Assembly (NCBI GenBank): GCA_964605915.1 | Contig: CAZSET010000180.1 | Coordinates: forward strand, 1-8,424 | DNA: 8,424 nt | Source: DAOVRD01 sp964605915 | Lineage (GTDB): Bacteria > Planctomycetota > Brocadiia > SM23-32 | Direction of reading: 5' to 3' | Part shown: positions 1 through 5,982 of the stretch, in pieces | Numbering within the stretch: position 1 is the stretch's first letter | How the letters are laid out: each line of letters starts with the position of its first letter | Made by a program: the position numbers and the translations under genes | Notes under the pieces: model-generated | Databases searched by the model: none | Seen by the model: only the letters and a program-made list of their open reading frames with translations | Told to the model about the DNA's origin: nothing

Positions 1-332
1 GTCCGGCGATCCCCCCACATCGACAAGCATGTTGTCTGACAAGCCGCTTCCGCCCATGTGCTCTCAGCACAGTGGCCCTCCGCTCAAACCCCTTGCATAT
101 CAGGCCCCATGAGAGGACGCCCCACTGCTGCGCTTACGCTGAGATGCTGCGGCCGCCATGCTCGCCGACCGCACAATCCCCGAGGCCGCAAGCAAGCATA
201 GTCTGCGGCCCCAACGCTGTCAAGCTCTTCGTGTGGCCAATGTGGCAACGGAGCTCCGGCTTATTGCCCCAAACGTCCGCACTGAGTTCTTCCACCGGAT
301 CTTGCACTGACTGCAGCCGCCCATGGTCGCTT

Positions 333-351
333 CTTGTCAGTTCCTGACAAG
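333..351. repeat. Perfect 8-bp inverted repeat CTTGTCAG-TTC-CTGACAAG
   Basis: The arms 333-340 and 344-351 are exact reverse complements around a three-base centre. The right arm plus its flank (CTGACAAGCCG, 344-354) recurs exactly at 36-46, where it is again part of a small dyad (TTGTC-T-GACAA, 32-42). There is no T-tract, so it is not an obvious intrinsic terminator. It may be a protein-binding site or part of a dispersed repeat. No gene close by explains it. Confidence 0.5.
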
Positions 352-810
352 CCGTGGCAAAGGGGCAGCTCGGCGCGTTGAGCCTGGGGAGTCGGCAACG
401 ACGCGGGGTAGCAGGGATAGACGTTCTCTGGCAGTTCTTGGGGGCTATTGGCAGAAGTGAGGTAGCGCAGGCGACGGGATTCGCAGCGGCGAAGTCGAGC
501 TTGGGAAGCTGGCATTCTGTAGTTCTACGTATCCATCTGTCAAACGCTTACGACTTCGCGCAGGGCCGTTTCCGCCAGATCTTCATCCACCCACCGACCG
601 AGACGTACGAGCGAGTGTTCTCCATCGCCGCGTTAGCGCCGCGCTTCGCGAGCTCGCCGGACGCCTGGCCACGAACGGGACCGCGGCCGACCGCGATGCG
701 CTTCCCTTGCTTTTCACCCCCAGCAGCGCGATACCATCGTAGGCGAATTGCTTCTGCCCACGGGCGCGGTCGCGCCGCTCGAACCTGCGCGTCGGCACGG
801 AAGACGCCTG

Positions 811-818
811 GAGGGAGG
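811..818 (+). promoter_or_regulatory. Ribosome binding site for the dehydrogenase fragment
   Basis: GAGGGAGG lies 8 bases before the GTG at 827. It supports the GTG start over the internal ATG at 863, which would remove the LKDKIKSRNA leader typical of this family and has no comparable purine-rich site. Confidence 0.6.
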
Positions 819-826
819 ACGCGGAA

Positions 827-1180
827 GTGAACCTCAAAGACAAGATCAAGAGCCGCAACGCCATGATCGGCATCATCGGGTTGGGATACGTCGGCCTGCC
901 CATCGCGCGGGCCTTCACCGGCAGGGGGTTTCGCGTCATTGGGTTCGATATCGACTCGGAGAAGGTCGAGAAGCTCGTGGCCGGCCTCTCGTACATCCGG
1001 CACATTTCGGCGGGCGTCATCGCGGAGATGCTCAGTAAAGGCTTCGAACCGACGGGGGATTACGAGCGCCTTCCCGAGGCGGATGCGATCCTTGTCTGCG
1101 TTCCCACGCCGCTGGGGCGGCACGATGAGCCCGACCTGACCTACGTGGAACAGACCGCGCGTGATCGGCGAGCGTATTAG
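827..1180 (+). pseudogene. UDP-sugar 6-dehydrogenase, N-terminal fragment (truncated)
   Basis: Nucleotide-sugar dehydrogenases of the WecC/WbpA/UDP-glucose dehydrogenase group oxidise C6 of a UDP-hexose or UDP-HexNAc with two NAD+ and make uronic acids for capsule, O-antigen or exopolysaccharide. The fragment shows the start of the NAD-binding Rossmann domain: GLGYVGLP at residues 18-25 (the GxGxxG loop), FDID at 40-43 at the end of the second strand, and VCVPTPL at 90-96, followed by the family-like DEPDLTYVE. After about residue 110 the homology stops (the family continues with a helix and the LESTTYPGTT strand) and the frame ends seven codons later in RDRRAY. Full-length enzymes have about 430 residues, so the rest of the NAD domain, the catalytic-cysteine region and the UDP-sugar-binding domain are missing. 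The GTG start is chosen from the N-terminal fit and the ribosome binding site. The product cannot be active. Whether the truncation is biological or an assembly join is open. The substrate cannot be told from this part. Confidence 0.85.
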
Positions 1181-1466
1181 AAGCGGCCGACTCGTAGACG
1201 GCAAGGGCGGGCCGCTCGCGGGAAGGCTGCTGACAGTGCGGCTGGACTATGCGGACGGAGTTCAGCAGTCAATGACCGCGAGGGCCGATGCGTCCGGCCG
1301 CTTTGAGTTGGGCGGACTGGTACCTGGTGTCGTGACGCTGGCCGTAGAGACCCAACCAGCGGAGTTGTCAGGTCCGGCAATCGGGCCTTTCGAGATCAAG
1401 CCGGGGGAGCTAAAAGATCTCGGGGACGTTCCTCTCACGAAGGCGGAGTCTCTGAAAGTCCATTGA
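1161..1466 (+). pseudogene. C-terminal fragment with a carboxypeptidase-regulatory-like beta domain
   Basis: The frame reads 101 residues from a GTG at 1161 and overlaps the end of the dehydrogenase frame by 20 bases. It has the pattern of a carboxypeptidase-regulatory-like (transthyretin/SpaA-like) beta-sandwich: GRLVDGKGGPLAGRLLTVRL near residues 9-28, then ADASGRFELGGLVPGVVTLA near 42-61, and a closing PGELKDLGDVPL near 85-96. Such domains usually sit as tandem extracytoplasmic repeats at the C-terminus of large sensor or surface proteins, including M56-type proteins of planctomycetes. There is no signal peptide, no ribosome binding site at the GTG, and the frame begins exactly where dehydrogenase homology ends. 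I read it as the 3' end of a larger gene whose 5' part is absent. A small stand-alone protein is less likely. Function beyond the fold is unknown. Confidence 0.6.
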
Positions 1467-1502
1467 GATTAGGAGAATGCCGGATCCACATGACGCAGTA
1501 GG

Positions 1503-1512
1503 NNNNNNNNNN
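1503..1512. other. Assembly gap (10 Ns)
   Basis: Ten undetermined bases join two contigs; ten is probably a placeholder and not a measured length. Just before the gap, an ATG at 1477 (preceded by AGGAG at 1471-1475, only one base away) opens a frame reading MPDPHDAV that runs into the gap. Whether it joins the coding fragment after the gap cannot be told. Confidence 0.95.
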
Positions 1513-1513
1513 A

Positions 1514-1711
1514 GTCACCTCGATGGCCAAGGCGCAAGCCAAGGCGATGATGGAAAAGGCACAGGCGGATCGCGACCGCTTGCTGTCCGAAGCAGAGGGC
1601 CGTGCGGCAATCATATCCGCCGAAAACGCGCAAAGCCCCGAGCTTATCGCCCGCGACCCCCGCGGCGAAGCCATCAAGCAGGCCGTGGCCAAGGCACTGG
1701 GAAAGGGCTGA
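1514..1711 (+). CDS. C-terminal fragment of an unrecognised protein with a helical, coiled-coil-like tail
   Basis: Directly after the N gap the frame is open (VTSMAKAQAKAMMEKAQADR...) and ends at TGA 1709-1711 after 65 codons. The 5' end is lost in the gap; the ATG at 1523 is in frame but has no ribosome binding site, so it is probably internal. The sequence is rich in Ala, Lys, Glu and Gln with heptad-like spacing (KAQAKAMMEKAQADRDRLLS, then EAEGRAAI), which suggests a long amphipathic helix or coiled coil. It ends EAIKQAVAKALGKG. The AEGRA stretch recalls the helical tails of SPFH/stomatin-like proteins, but this is weak and I do not assign a family. It is followed by a strong hairpin and then by the promoter of the next operon, consistent with the end of a transcription unit. 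Confidence 0.55.
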   Translation, partial: VTSMAKAQAKAMMEKAQADRDRLLSEAEGRAAIISAENAQSPELIARDPRGEAIKQAVAKALGKG

Positions 1712-1714
1712 TCT

Positions 1715-1742
1715 CCTGCCTCCCCGCTCGCGGGCCGGCAGG
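1715..1742 (+). terminator. Nested GC-rich hairpin after the fragment at 1514-1711
   Basis: CCTGCC (1715-1720) pairs with GGCAGG (1737-1742), and inside it CCCGC (1723-1727) pairs with GCGGG (1730-1734) around a two-base loop. It starts three bases after the stop codon. No clean T-tract follows, only the T-richer TTGCTCTTCGTTT some bases later, so it may be a weak or factor-assisted terminator. It separates the upstream fragment from the regulator operon. Confidence 0.5.
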
Positions 1743-1803
1743 GGGGCCCTTGCTCTTCGTTTACTTCGTACACCGCCGACACGCCTTTCTACGGGTTTTG
1801 CCG

Positions 1804-1832
1804 TTGACATACTCCGGGTTATGCAGTAGTAT
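1804..1832 (+). promoter_or_regulatory. Sigma-70-type promoter of regulator operon 1
   Basis: TTGACA (1804-1809) and TAGTAT (1827-1832) are separated by exactly 17 bases, a near-consensus housekeeping promoter. It lies about 95 bases before the start of the repressor gene at 1925, leaving a leader of roughly 85 bases. I see no strong structure in the leader. Confidence 0.75.
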
Positions 1833-1834
1833 GT
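1807..1834. promoter_or_regulatory. Candidate repressor operator ACATACT-N14-AGTATGT
   Basis: ACATACT (1807-1813) and AGTATGT (1828-1834) form a perfect 7-bp inverted repeat. The left arm covers the last three bases of the -35 box and the right arm covers most of the -10 box, so a dimer bound here would block RNA polymerase. BlaI/MecI/CopY repressors bind dyads in their own promoters. The best known core is TACA-N2-TGTA; this one has a related AT-rich half-site but a much wider spacing, so assigning it to the repressor at 1925 rests on position. Confidence 0.55.
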
Positions 1835-1910
1835 GGCACAGGTCTGCGAACCTGGTCGGAGCTGGGAGCGCGTGTCTCTCGGGTGTGAACGCTGTATCTG
1901 GTCCGATACT

Positions 1911-1918
1911 GGGGAGGG
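1911..1918 (+). promoter_or_regulatory. Ribosome binding site for the first BlaI-type repressor
   Basis: GGGGAGGG lies 6 bases before the ATG at 1925 and fixes that start. Confidence 0.7.
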
Positions 1919-1924
1919 TCGTCG

Positions 1925-2320
1925 ATGGCCAGACCACGTCATGAGCATCCAACGCCGGCGGAGCTCGAGGTCCTGCAAGTCGTCTGGGAGCACGGTCCGT
2001 GCACCGTCAGACAGGTGATGACCATTCTGAACGAGCGCCGCCCCCGTGCCTACACGTCGGTGATGAGTCTGATGAACGTGATGGCAGAGAAGGGCCTCCT
2101 GAGAAGAAAGCGAAAAGGACGCGCATTCATCTATGATGCCAGAGTGAGTGAGGACGGTACCCAGTCACAGATACTGAAGGATCTGTTGAACCGGGTCTTT
2201 GACGGTTCTGCCAGCGTCCTGGTGACGCGTCTGCTGCAGCAGGCCGAGCCGACCGACGAAGAACTGGAGGAGATCCACAAGACGATTGCTGAGTTCGGTC
2301 GGAAGAGGGAGAGTGACTGA
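1925..2320 (+). CDS. BlaI/MecI/CopY-family transcriptional repressor 1
   Basis: A cytoplasmic winged-helix repressor of 131 residues, close to the usual 120-130 of BlaI and MecI. The N-terminus carries the family pattern PTPAELEVLQVVWEHGPCTV (residues 9-28). The predicted recognition helix is YTSVMSLMNVMAEKG (43-57) and the basic wing is RRKRKGRAFIY (60-70). The dimerisation half has ILKDLLNRVFDGSASVLVTR (83-102) and the acidic helix TDEELEEIHKTI (110-121). In this family dimers bind dyads in their own promoter and are released after proteolysis triggered by a membrane M56 sensor. Here the sensor gene follows with a one-base overlap (TGATG), so the two are almost certainly translationally coupled. 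Autoregulation through the inverted repeat at 1807-1834 is inferred. I do not mark a BlaR-type cleavage site, because the residues around the family's known site are not conserved enough to place it. Confidence 0.94.
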   Translation: MARPRHEHPTPAELEVLQVVWEHGPCTVRQVMTILNERRPRAYTSVMSLMNVMAEKGLLRRKRKGRAFIYDARVSEDGTQSQILKDLLNRVFDGSASVLVTRLLQQAEPTDEELEEIHKTIAEFGRKRESD

Positions 2321-5300
2321 TGTCAGCCATAGGGTTCTTCTCTGCTCCCATCTGGCAGCGACTGGGGTGGACGCTGCTGCACTTCATCTGGCAGGGGCTC
2401 GCCGTGGCGGCCCTGGTCTGGCTGGTGGTCCTGTTGCTAAGGATCGGGCACGGAACGGGTCGGTATGCTGCGTACCTCCTTGGCCTCACGATCATGGCCG
2501 CCTGCCCTGTGGCCACCTTCGTCATCATCGCCACTCCCGTAACGAGCACTGATGAAGCAGCGAGCTTCGCGGCCAAGCAGGTTGCGGCAGTTGGGACGGC
2601 GGCTTTTCAGGAGACGCATGGCCGTATGCTCGTCTCATACACGAGCGCCGGGCCCACGGACGCGGGTCGAGAGATGTCGCCCGCACCCCCCGCCCGATTC
2701 CCCCGTGCACTCAAGGATCGGCTGTCGGCGAGTCTGGAAGCGGCGCTTCCCTGGACTGTGACGGCGTGGCTGGTCGGAGTGGCGGTTCTGAGCCTGCGGC
2801 TCCTGCTGGGCCTCGTGGGCGTGCAGCGGTGGCGCCGCCGGCTGGTGCCGCTTCCGGAAGGTCTTCAAGGGCGCGTCGCCGGCCTCAGCGAGAGGCTCGG
2901 GATGCGGAGGCGCGTCGGGGTGTTCGTGTCTCTCCGTGCTCTTCAGGCCATGGCGGTGGGCTGCCTGCGACCGATCGTGCTGGTCCCGGCGGCGCTGCTG
3001 GCGCAGATGTCGCCCGAGATGCTCGAAGCCGTCATCGCCCACGAGCTGGCCCACGTCCGCCGGCTTGACCTGTGGGTGAACGTGTTCCAGCGGGTGGTGG
3101 AGACGTTGCTCTTCTACCATCCGGGCGTGTGGTGGATTTCGGGCCGTCTGCGCAGCGAACGGGAGCTATGCTGCGATGAGCTTGCCGTCAGGGCCACGGG
3201 GGAGCCGCTGATATACGCTTCCGCGCTGGAGCAGGCGGGCCGGGCTCGGTTCGCTGCAAGGAGGCCCGGTCTGGCGGCCGGCCTTGGCGCGGGCAGGAAG
3301 GCCGTACTGGCGCGCGTGCGCCACGTCCTTGGCATGGACCGCACGGCGGCGCATTCACGCCCCTGGTTTGCCGGCCTCGTCACCATAGCCGTCACCCTCG
3401 CCCTGGCATCCGCCGTGGGGGCCTCTCATGCAGCTCGGGCTTCCTCGACCCGGTCGTCCGCGGACGATGTGTCCAGCGCAGGACAGCCACGGGTTCTCCA
3501 CTTTCCCCGGGACCGGTCGCTTGGCACGCTTCAGGTTCAGGACACAAGTGTCGTGAGACGCATCCAGAGCTTCTACTTCCACACGGAAGACGGCGACGTG
3601 TGGGAGTACTTGGGTCAGGCTCAGGGCGACGTCGTCGTCCCGGCGGGACAGCGGGTGCAGCTGATTGTGAACAAGGCCGCCGCGCGGGACCCTTCCGCGC
3701 TGAGCATGCTCAAGCCGGATGACCTTTACCAGCTTGGGTTCCAATGGCCCAAAGAGGGCCGCTTCGCAGACGACCGCTGCATGCCGTACGTCGGGCGTCT
3801 GACAGGGCTGAAGGTGCTCGAACTGCTTGCCACGACAGTCACGGACGCCGGCCTGCAGCACCTGACGAACCTGACCGCATTGGAACGCCTTTCGACACCC
3901 GAAGGCATGTCAGGGACGGGACTGGCGTACGTGGCCCAGCTGCCAGCCCTCGAGGCCCTCTACATCCAGCTGCCTCGGCTGAGTCGCGAAGGGCTCGCCC
4001 AAATCGCCAGGATCAAGTCTCTTGAGGAGCTCGCGCTCGTCGAGGACCCGCAGCACCCGATCGACTACACCGGTCTTGCGCACCTGGCCGGGCTGCCGTC
4101 GCTGACGTACCTTGCCTATCCGGCGCCCAACGACGCCGCGATGAGGTATGTGGGTCAGTTGCGCTCGCTGAAGATCCTCAACCTGGGACATGCGAAGATC
4201 TCAGACCGCGGCATGCCGCCCCTGGCCAACCTGACCAACCTGGAGACGCTGGCGCTCTACCACGTGGCGGGGATCACGGGTCCCGGCCTCGCCCACCTGC
4301 GATCCCTGTCCCACCTGAAGAAGCTTGACATTACGTGGACGGGAGTCCGCGCCGAGTACCTGCCTCACCTCACAGCGCTCAAGTCGCTGGAGCGACTAGA
4401 CCTGCCCAATCAAGGAGTAACGGACGGTGGCCTGGCCCATGTGGCCCGCCAGCTTCCGAACCTCAAGTATCTATATGTTGGCAACAGCACGCTCAGTCCG
4501 ATCACTGACGCGGGGCTGAGAGAGCTGGCAAACCTCCAGTTCCTTGAGGAGCTCCACATTGGCGGCGCAGGTATCACCAATGCGGGCATGTCGCATATCG
4601 CCAAACTGACCAACCTGAAGGCGCTTTCGCTCTCCTTCCCCGCCCCTTCATTCGGCGACGAAGGCCTGGCCAGGCTGAAGACACTCACGTCTTTGACCAA
4701 GCTAACACTGCCATCACATCCATCTCCGTCGCAGGGAGCAAGGATAACGGTCTCGGGGCTCGCCCATCTCAACGCGATGCCTCACCTGACTGAACTGAAC
4801 ACAGGCCACGTCGTGCAGGACAATTCCGGCTTGAATATCGCGGGCTTGAGCAAGCTTGAGATGCTCTTCCTCTACGCTAAGAGGGGGTCTTCATTGCGTG
4901 ACGAGGACCTGGCCTGCGTGGGCAAGCTGAAGCGACTCGCGTGGCTCCAAATAAGTCACTGCAATGAGATCACCGATGTCGGTGCGGCGCATCTGGCCGG
5001 CTTGACTTCTCTGTGGCGTTTGCACATCCCTGATTCCAATCTAACTGATGATGGACTACGGGAGCTTGCCAACCTGAGGGCATTGCAGAACCTTCGCGTG
5101 GGCGGAAGCTTCACGGACAGGGGGCTGCGTCACCTTGAGGGGCTGAAGATCCTTACGTTCCTTCAGATCCATGGCGACAACCAGTTCAGCCCGGCGGCTC
5201 TGGAACGCCTCCAGAACCAACTCCCTAACCTCTCTCACTTCAAGATCGTCAACCCTCAGGACGTCAAGAGACGCCCCACAGTGGGCGACATGGCCCCGGA

Positions 5301-5703
5301 TTTCAGGGTCAAGACGCTGGAGAGTGAGGAACTGAGCCTCTCGGACTACCGCGGCAAGGTGCTGCTCCTGCACTTCTGGGCGACGTGGTGTAGCCCCTGC
5401 GTCGCTGATGCGCCGCGGATCAAGAAGGAATACGAAGCGATGAGTCCGTATGGGGACCGCTTCGAGATGATCAGCGTGAGCCTTGACCAGTCCGAGGAAC
5501 GCGTTCGCCAGCACGTCCGGGAGCACGGGCTCACGTGGCCTCACGCGTGTGTGGGCATGCATCCGCAGATCGCAGCCGACTACGGCGTGGAAAGTGTTCC
5601 TGCGTGGTTCTTCGTCGGCCCGGACGGCAGGATACTGCCCAGCGGCGAGGCCGACGTCAAACCGGTCCTGGAGGCGCTGAAGGCCCGAGGGTCGTCTGCG
5701 TGA
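2320..5703 (+). CDS. M56 (BlaR1-type) membrane metalloprotease fused to leucine-rich repeats and a TlpA/ResA-like thioredoxin domain
   Basis: An 1127-residue fusion. The N-terminal 370 residues are a BlaR1/MecR1-like M56 unit: membrane segments near 18-41, 50-71 and 146-168, then the cytoplasmic zinc protease with HELAH at 241-245 and SERELCCDE at 279-287 (E282 the likely third ligand), then a last membrane segment near 349-371. By BlaR1 topology everything after it is outside the membrane. Residues about 385-487 are a short beta-like region starting LHFPRDRSLGTLQVQD. Residues 490-979 are about 20 leucine-rich repeats. Residues 988-1127 are a redoxin: VGDMAPDF (988-995), FWATWCSPC (1019-1027, redox pair C1024/C1027) and the cis-proline in VESVPAWFF (P1094). 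There is no penicillin-binding sensor domain. Known M56 sensors cleave or inactivate the partner BlaI; here the LRR and thioredoxin parts would take the sensor's place. Start ATG 2320 overlaps the repressor stop. The protein appears intact, with one frame throughout. Ligand and redox partner are unknown. Confidence 0.93.
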   Translation: MSAIGFFSAPIWQRLGWTLLHFIWQGLAVAALVWLVVLLLRIGHGTGRYAAYLLGLTIMAACPVATFVIIATPVTSTDEAASFAAKQVAAVGTAAFQETHGRMLVSYTSAGPTDAGREMSPAPPARFPRALKDRLSASLEAALPWTVTAWLVGVAVLSLRLLLGLVGVQRWRRRLVPLPEGLQGRVAGLSERLGMRRRVGVFVSLRALQAMAVGCLRPIVLVPAALLAQMSPEMLEAVIAHELAHVRRLDLWVNVFQRVVETLLFYHPGVWWISGRLRSERELCCDELAVRATGEPLIYASALEQAGRARFAARRPGLAAGLGAGRKAVLARVRHVLGMDRTAAHSRPWFAGLVTIAVTLALASAVGASHAARASSTRSSADDVSSAGQPRVLHFPRDRSLGTLQVQDTSVVRRIQSFYFHTEDGDVWEYLGQAQGDVVVPAGQRVQLIVNKAAARDPSALSMLKPDDLYQLGFQWPKEGRFADDRCMPYVGRLTGLKVLELLATTVTDAGLQHLTNLTALERLSTPEGMSGTGLAYVAQLPALEALYIQLPRLSREGLAQIARIKSLEELALVEDPQHPIDYTGLAHLAGLPSLTYLAYPAPNDAAMRYVGQLRSLKILNLGHAKISDRGMPPLANLTNLETLALYHVAGITGPGLAHLRSLSHLKKLDITWTGVRAEYLPHLTALKSLERLDLPNQGVTDGGLAHVARQLPNLKYLYVGNSTLSPITDAGLRELANLQFLEELHIGGAGITNAGMSHIAKLTNLKALSLSFPAPSFGDEGLARLKTLTSLTKLTLPSHPSPSQGARITVSGLAHLNAMPHLTELNTGHVVQDNSGLNIAGLSKLEMLFLYAKRGSSLRDEDLACVGKLKRLAWLQISHCNEITDVGAAHLAGLTSLWRLHIPDSNLTDDGLRELANLRALQNLRVGGSFTDRGLRHLEGLKILTFLQIHGDNQFSPAALERLQNQLPNLSHFKIVNPQDVKRRPTVGDMAPDFRVKTLESEELSLSDYRGKVLLLHFWATWCSPCVADAPRIKKEYEAMSPYGDRFEMISVSLDQSEERVRQHVREHGLTWPHACVGMHPQIAADYGVESVPAWFFVGPDGRILPSGEADVKPVLEALKARGSSA
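3787..5256 (+). repeat. About 20 leucine-rich repeats within the M56 fusion protein
   Basis: Residues 490-979 of the protein repeat a 22-31-residue unit of the form GLxxLxxLxxLxxLxLxxxxITDAG, the ribonuclease-inhibitor/GALA-like LRR class common in planctomycetes. Clear units include LRELANLQFLEELHIGGAG and LAHLAGLTSLWRLHI (one residue altered at its start: AAHLAGL). Spacing varies mostly in the loop after the beta strand, with insertions in units 4, 10 and 13. The DNA copies are diverged, so this is an old array and not a recent tandem expansion. Such arrays form a curved solenoid that typically binds a protein or peptide. Confidence 0.9.
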
Positions 5704-5750
5704 CCTGCTGGGACCTCTCTCGAGCACATGCACACGCCGCTGGCTCGTCC

Positions 5751-5772
5751 CCCCGCCGCGGCCAAGGCGGGG
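5751..5772 (+). terminator. GC hairpin downstream of the fusion gene
   Basis: CCCCGCC (5751-5757) pairs perfectly with GGCGGGG (5766-5772) around an 8-base loop, 48 bases after the stop codon. No T-run follows, so it is at best a non-canonical or factor-dependent terminator or an mRNA 3' end stabiliser. It suggests that operon 1 ends before the second regulator module, which has its own promoter. Confidence 0.4.
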
Positions 5773-5875
5773 TGGGCACCTTCGGGGCATCTGTGACGAC
5801 AGGCTCCTTGTCCGGGACGCCCGCAGCGAGCCCACCGCCTCCGGAATCCTCGTGGCGCTCCCCGGCAGCTAGAAC

Positions 5876-5893
5876 AAGCGAAGGTTTTCGCTT
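5876..5893. promoter_or_regulatory. Perfect dyad AAGCGAA-GGTT-TTCGCTT just upstream of promoter 2
   Basis: The 7-bp arms 5876-5882 and 5887-5893 are exact reverse complements, and the dyad ends 6 bases before the -35 box. A related, imperfect copy (GCGAAGGATTTAGCGC, 5934-5949) lies just past the -10 box. The pair brackets the promoter, a common arrangement for operators. It could instead be a weak terminator stem, since a short T stretch (TTT, 5892-5894) follows. Confidence 0.45.
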
Positions 5894-5899
5894 TACCTC

Positions 5900-5928
5900 T
5901 TGACAGCGCCGCCGTCCTGCGGTAAGAT
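5900..5928 (+). promoter_or_regulatory. Sigma-70-type promoter of regulator operon 2
   Basis: TTGACA (5900-5905), a 17-base spacer, then TAAGAT (5923-5928): the same architecture as promoter 1. It lies 54 bases before the repressor start. The ACATACT/AGTATGT dyad of promoter 1 is absent here; only a single CATACTC half-site-like string occurs, at 5949-5955 in the leader. Confidence 0.75.
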
Positions 5929-5971
5929 CATCCGCGAAGGATTTAGCGCATACTCGGTCTTTCAGCTTCTT

Positions 5972-5977
5972 GGGAGG
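5972..5977 (+). promoter_or_regulatory. Ribosome binding site that decides the start of repressor 2
   Basis: GGGAGG lies 5 bases before the ATG at 5983 and only 2 bases before the in-frame GTG at 5980. The ATG is therefore the better start, giving MARRQS, which parallels the MARPRH start of repressor 1. Confidence 0.65.
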
Positions 5978-5982
5978 GCGTG

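Larger units (their letters stand above)
1..826. other. Left flank without a supportable gene
   Basis: I find no recognisable protein, RNA gene or mobile element here. Several frames stay open, but this is expected at this GC content and their translations (Arg-, Ser- and Pro-rich, no motifs) do not resemble any family I know. From about 548 to 741 composition looks more coding-like on both strands. A plus-strand frame ends at the TAG at 739-741 with the helical-looking stretch RRVSAALRELAGRLATNGTA, and a minus-strand frame ends at the stop at 548-550 with GGWMKIWRKRPCAKS. At most one can be real and I recognise neither; they could be the end of a decayed or truncated neighbour. The last 15 bases hold the ribosome binding site of the following gene. 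Confidence 0.5.

Noticed and set aside
354..830. 158-codon open frame on the plus strand
   Set aside because: Residue composition is that of random GC-rich sequence, there is no ribosome binding site, and it overlaps the start region of the dehydrogenase fragment.
548..1204. 218-codon open frame on the minus strand
   Set aside because: Most of it is antisense to the dehydrogenase fragment with its GLGYVGLP motif. Only its last part (548-740) is outside and is noted separately as uncertain.
3787..5256. Recent tandem DNA repeat array
   Set aside because: The repetition is at protein level. The DNA units are strongly diverged and differ in length, so it is an old LRR domain and not a tandem-repeat or CRISPR-like array.
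5056..5835. 259-codon open frame on the minus strand
   Set aside because: Antisense to the last LRRs and the thioredoxin domain. The plus strand has clear conserved motifs, while the minus product has none.
5980..5982. GTG as start of repressor 2
   Set aside because: It would leave only two bases between the Shine-Dalgarno and the start. The next codon is ATG with proper spacing and matches the MAR start of repressor 1.
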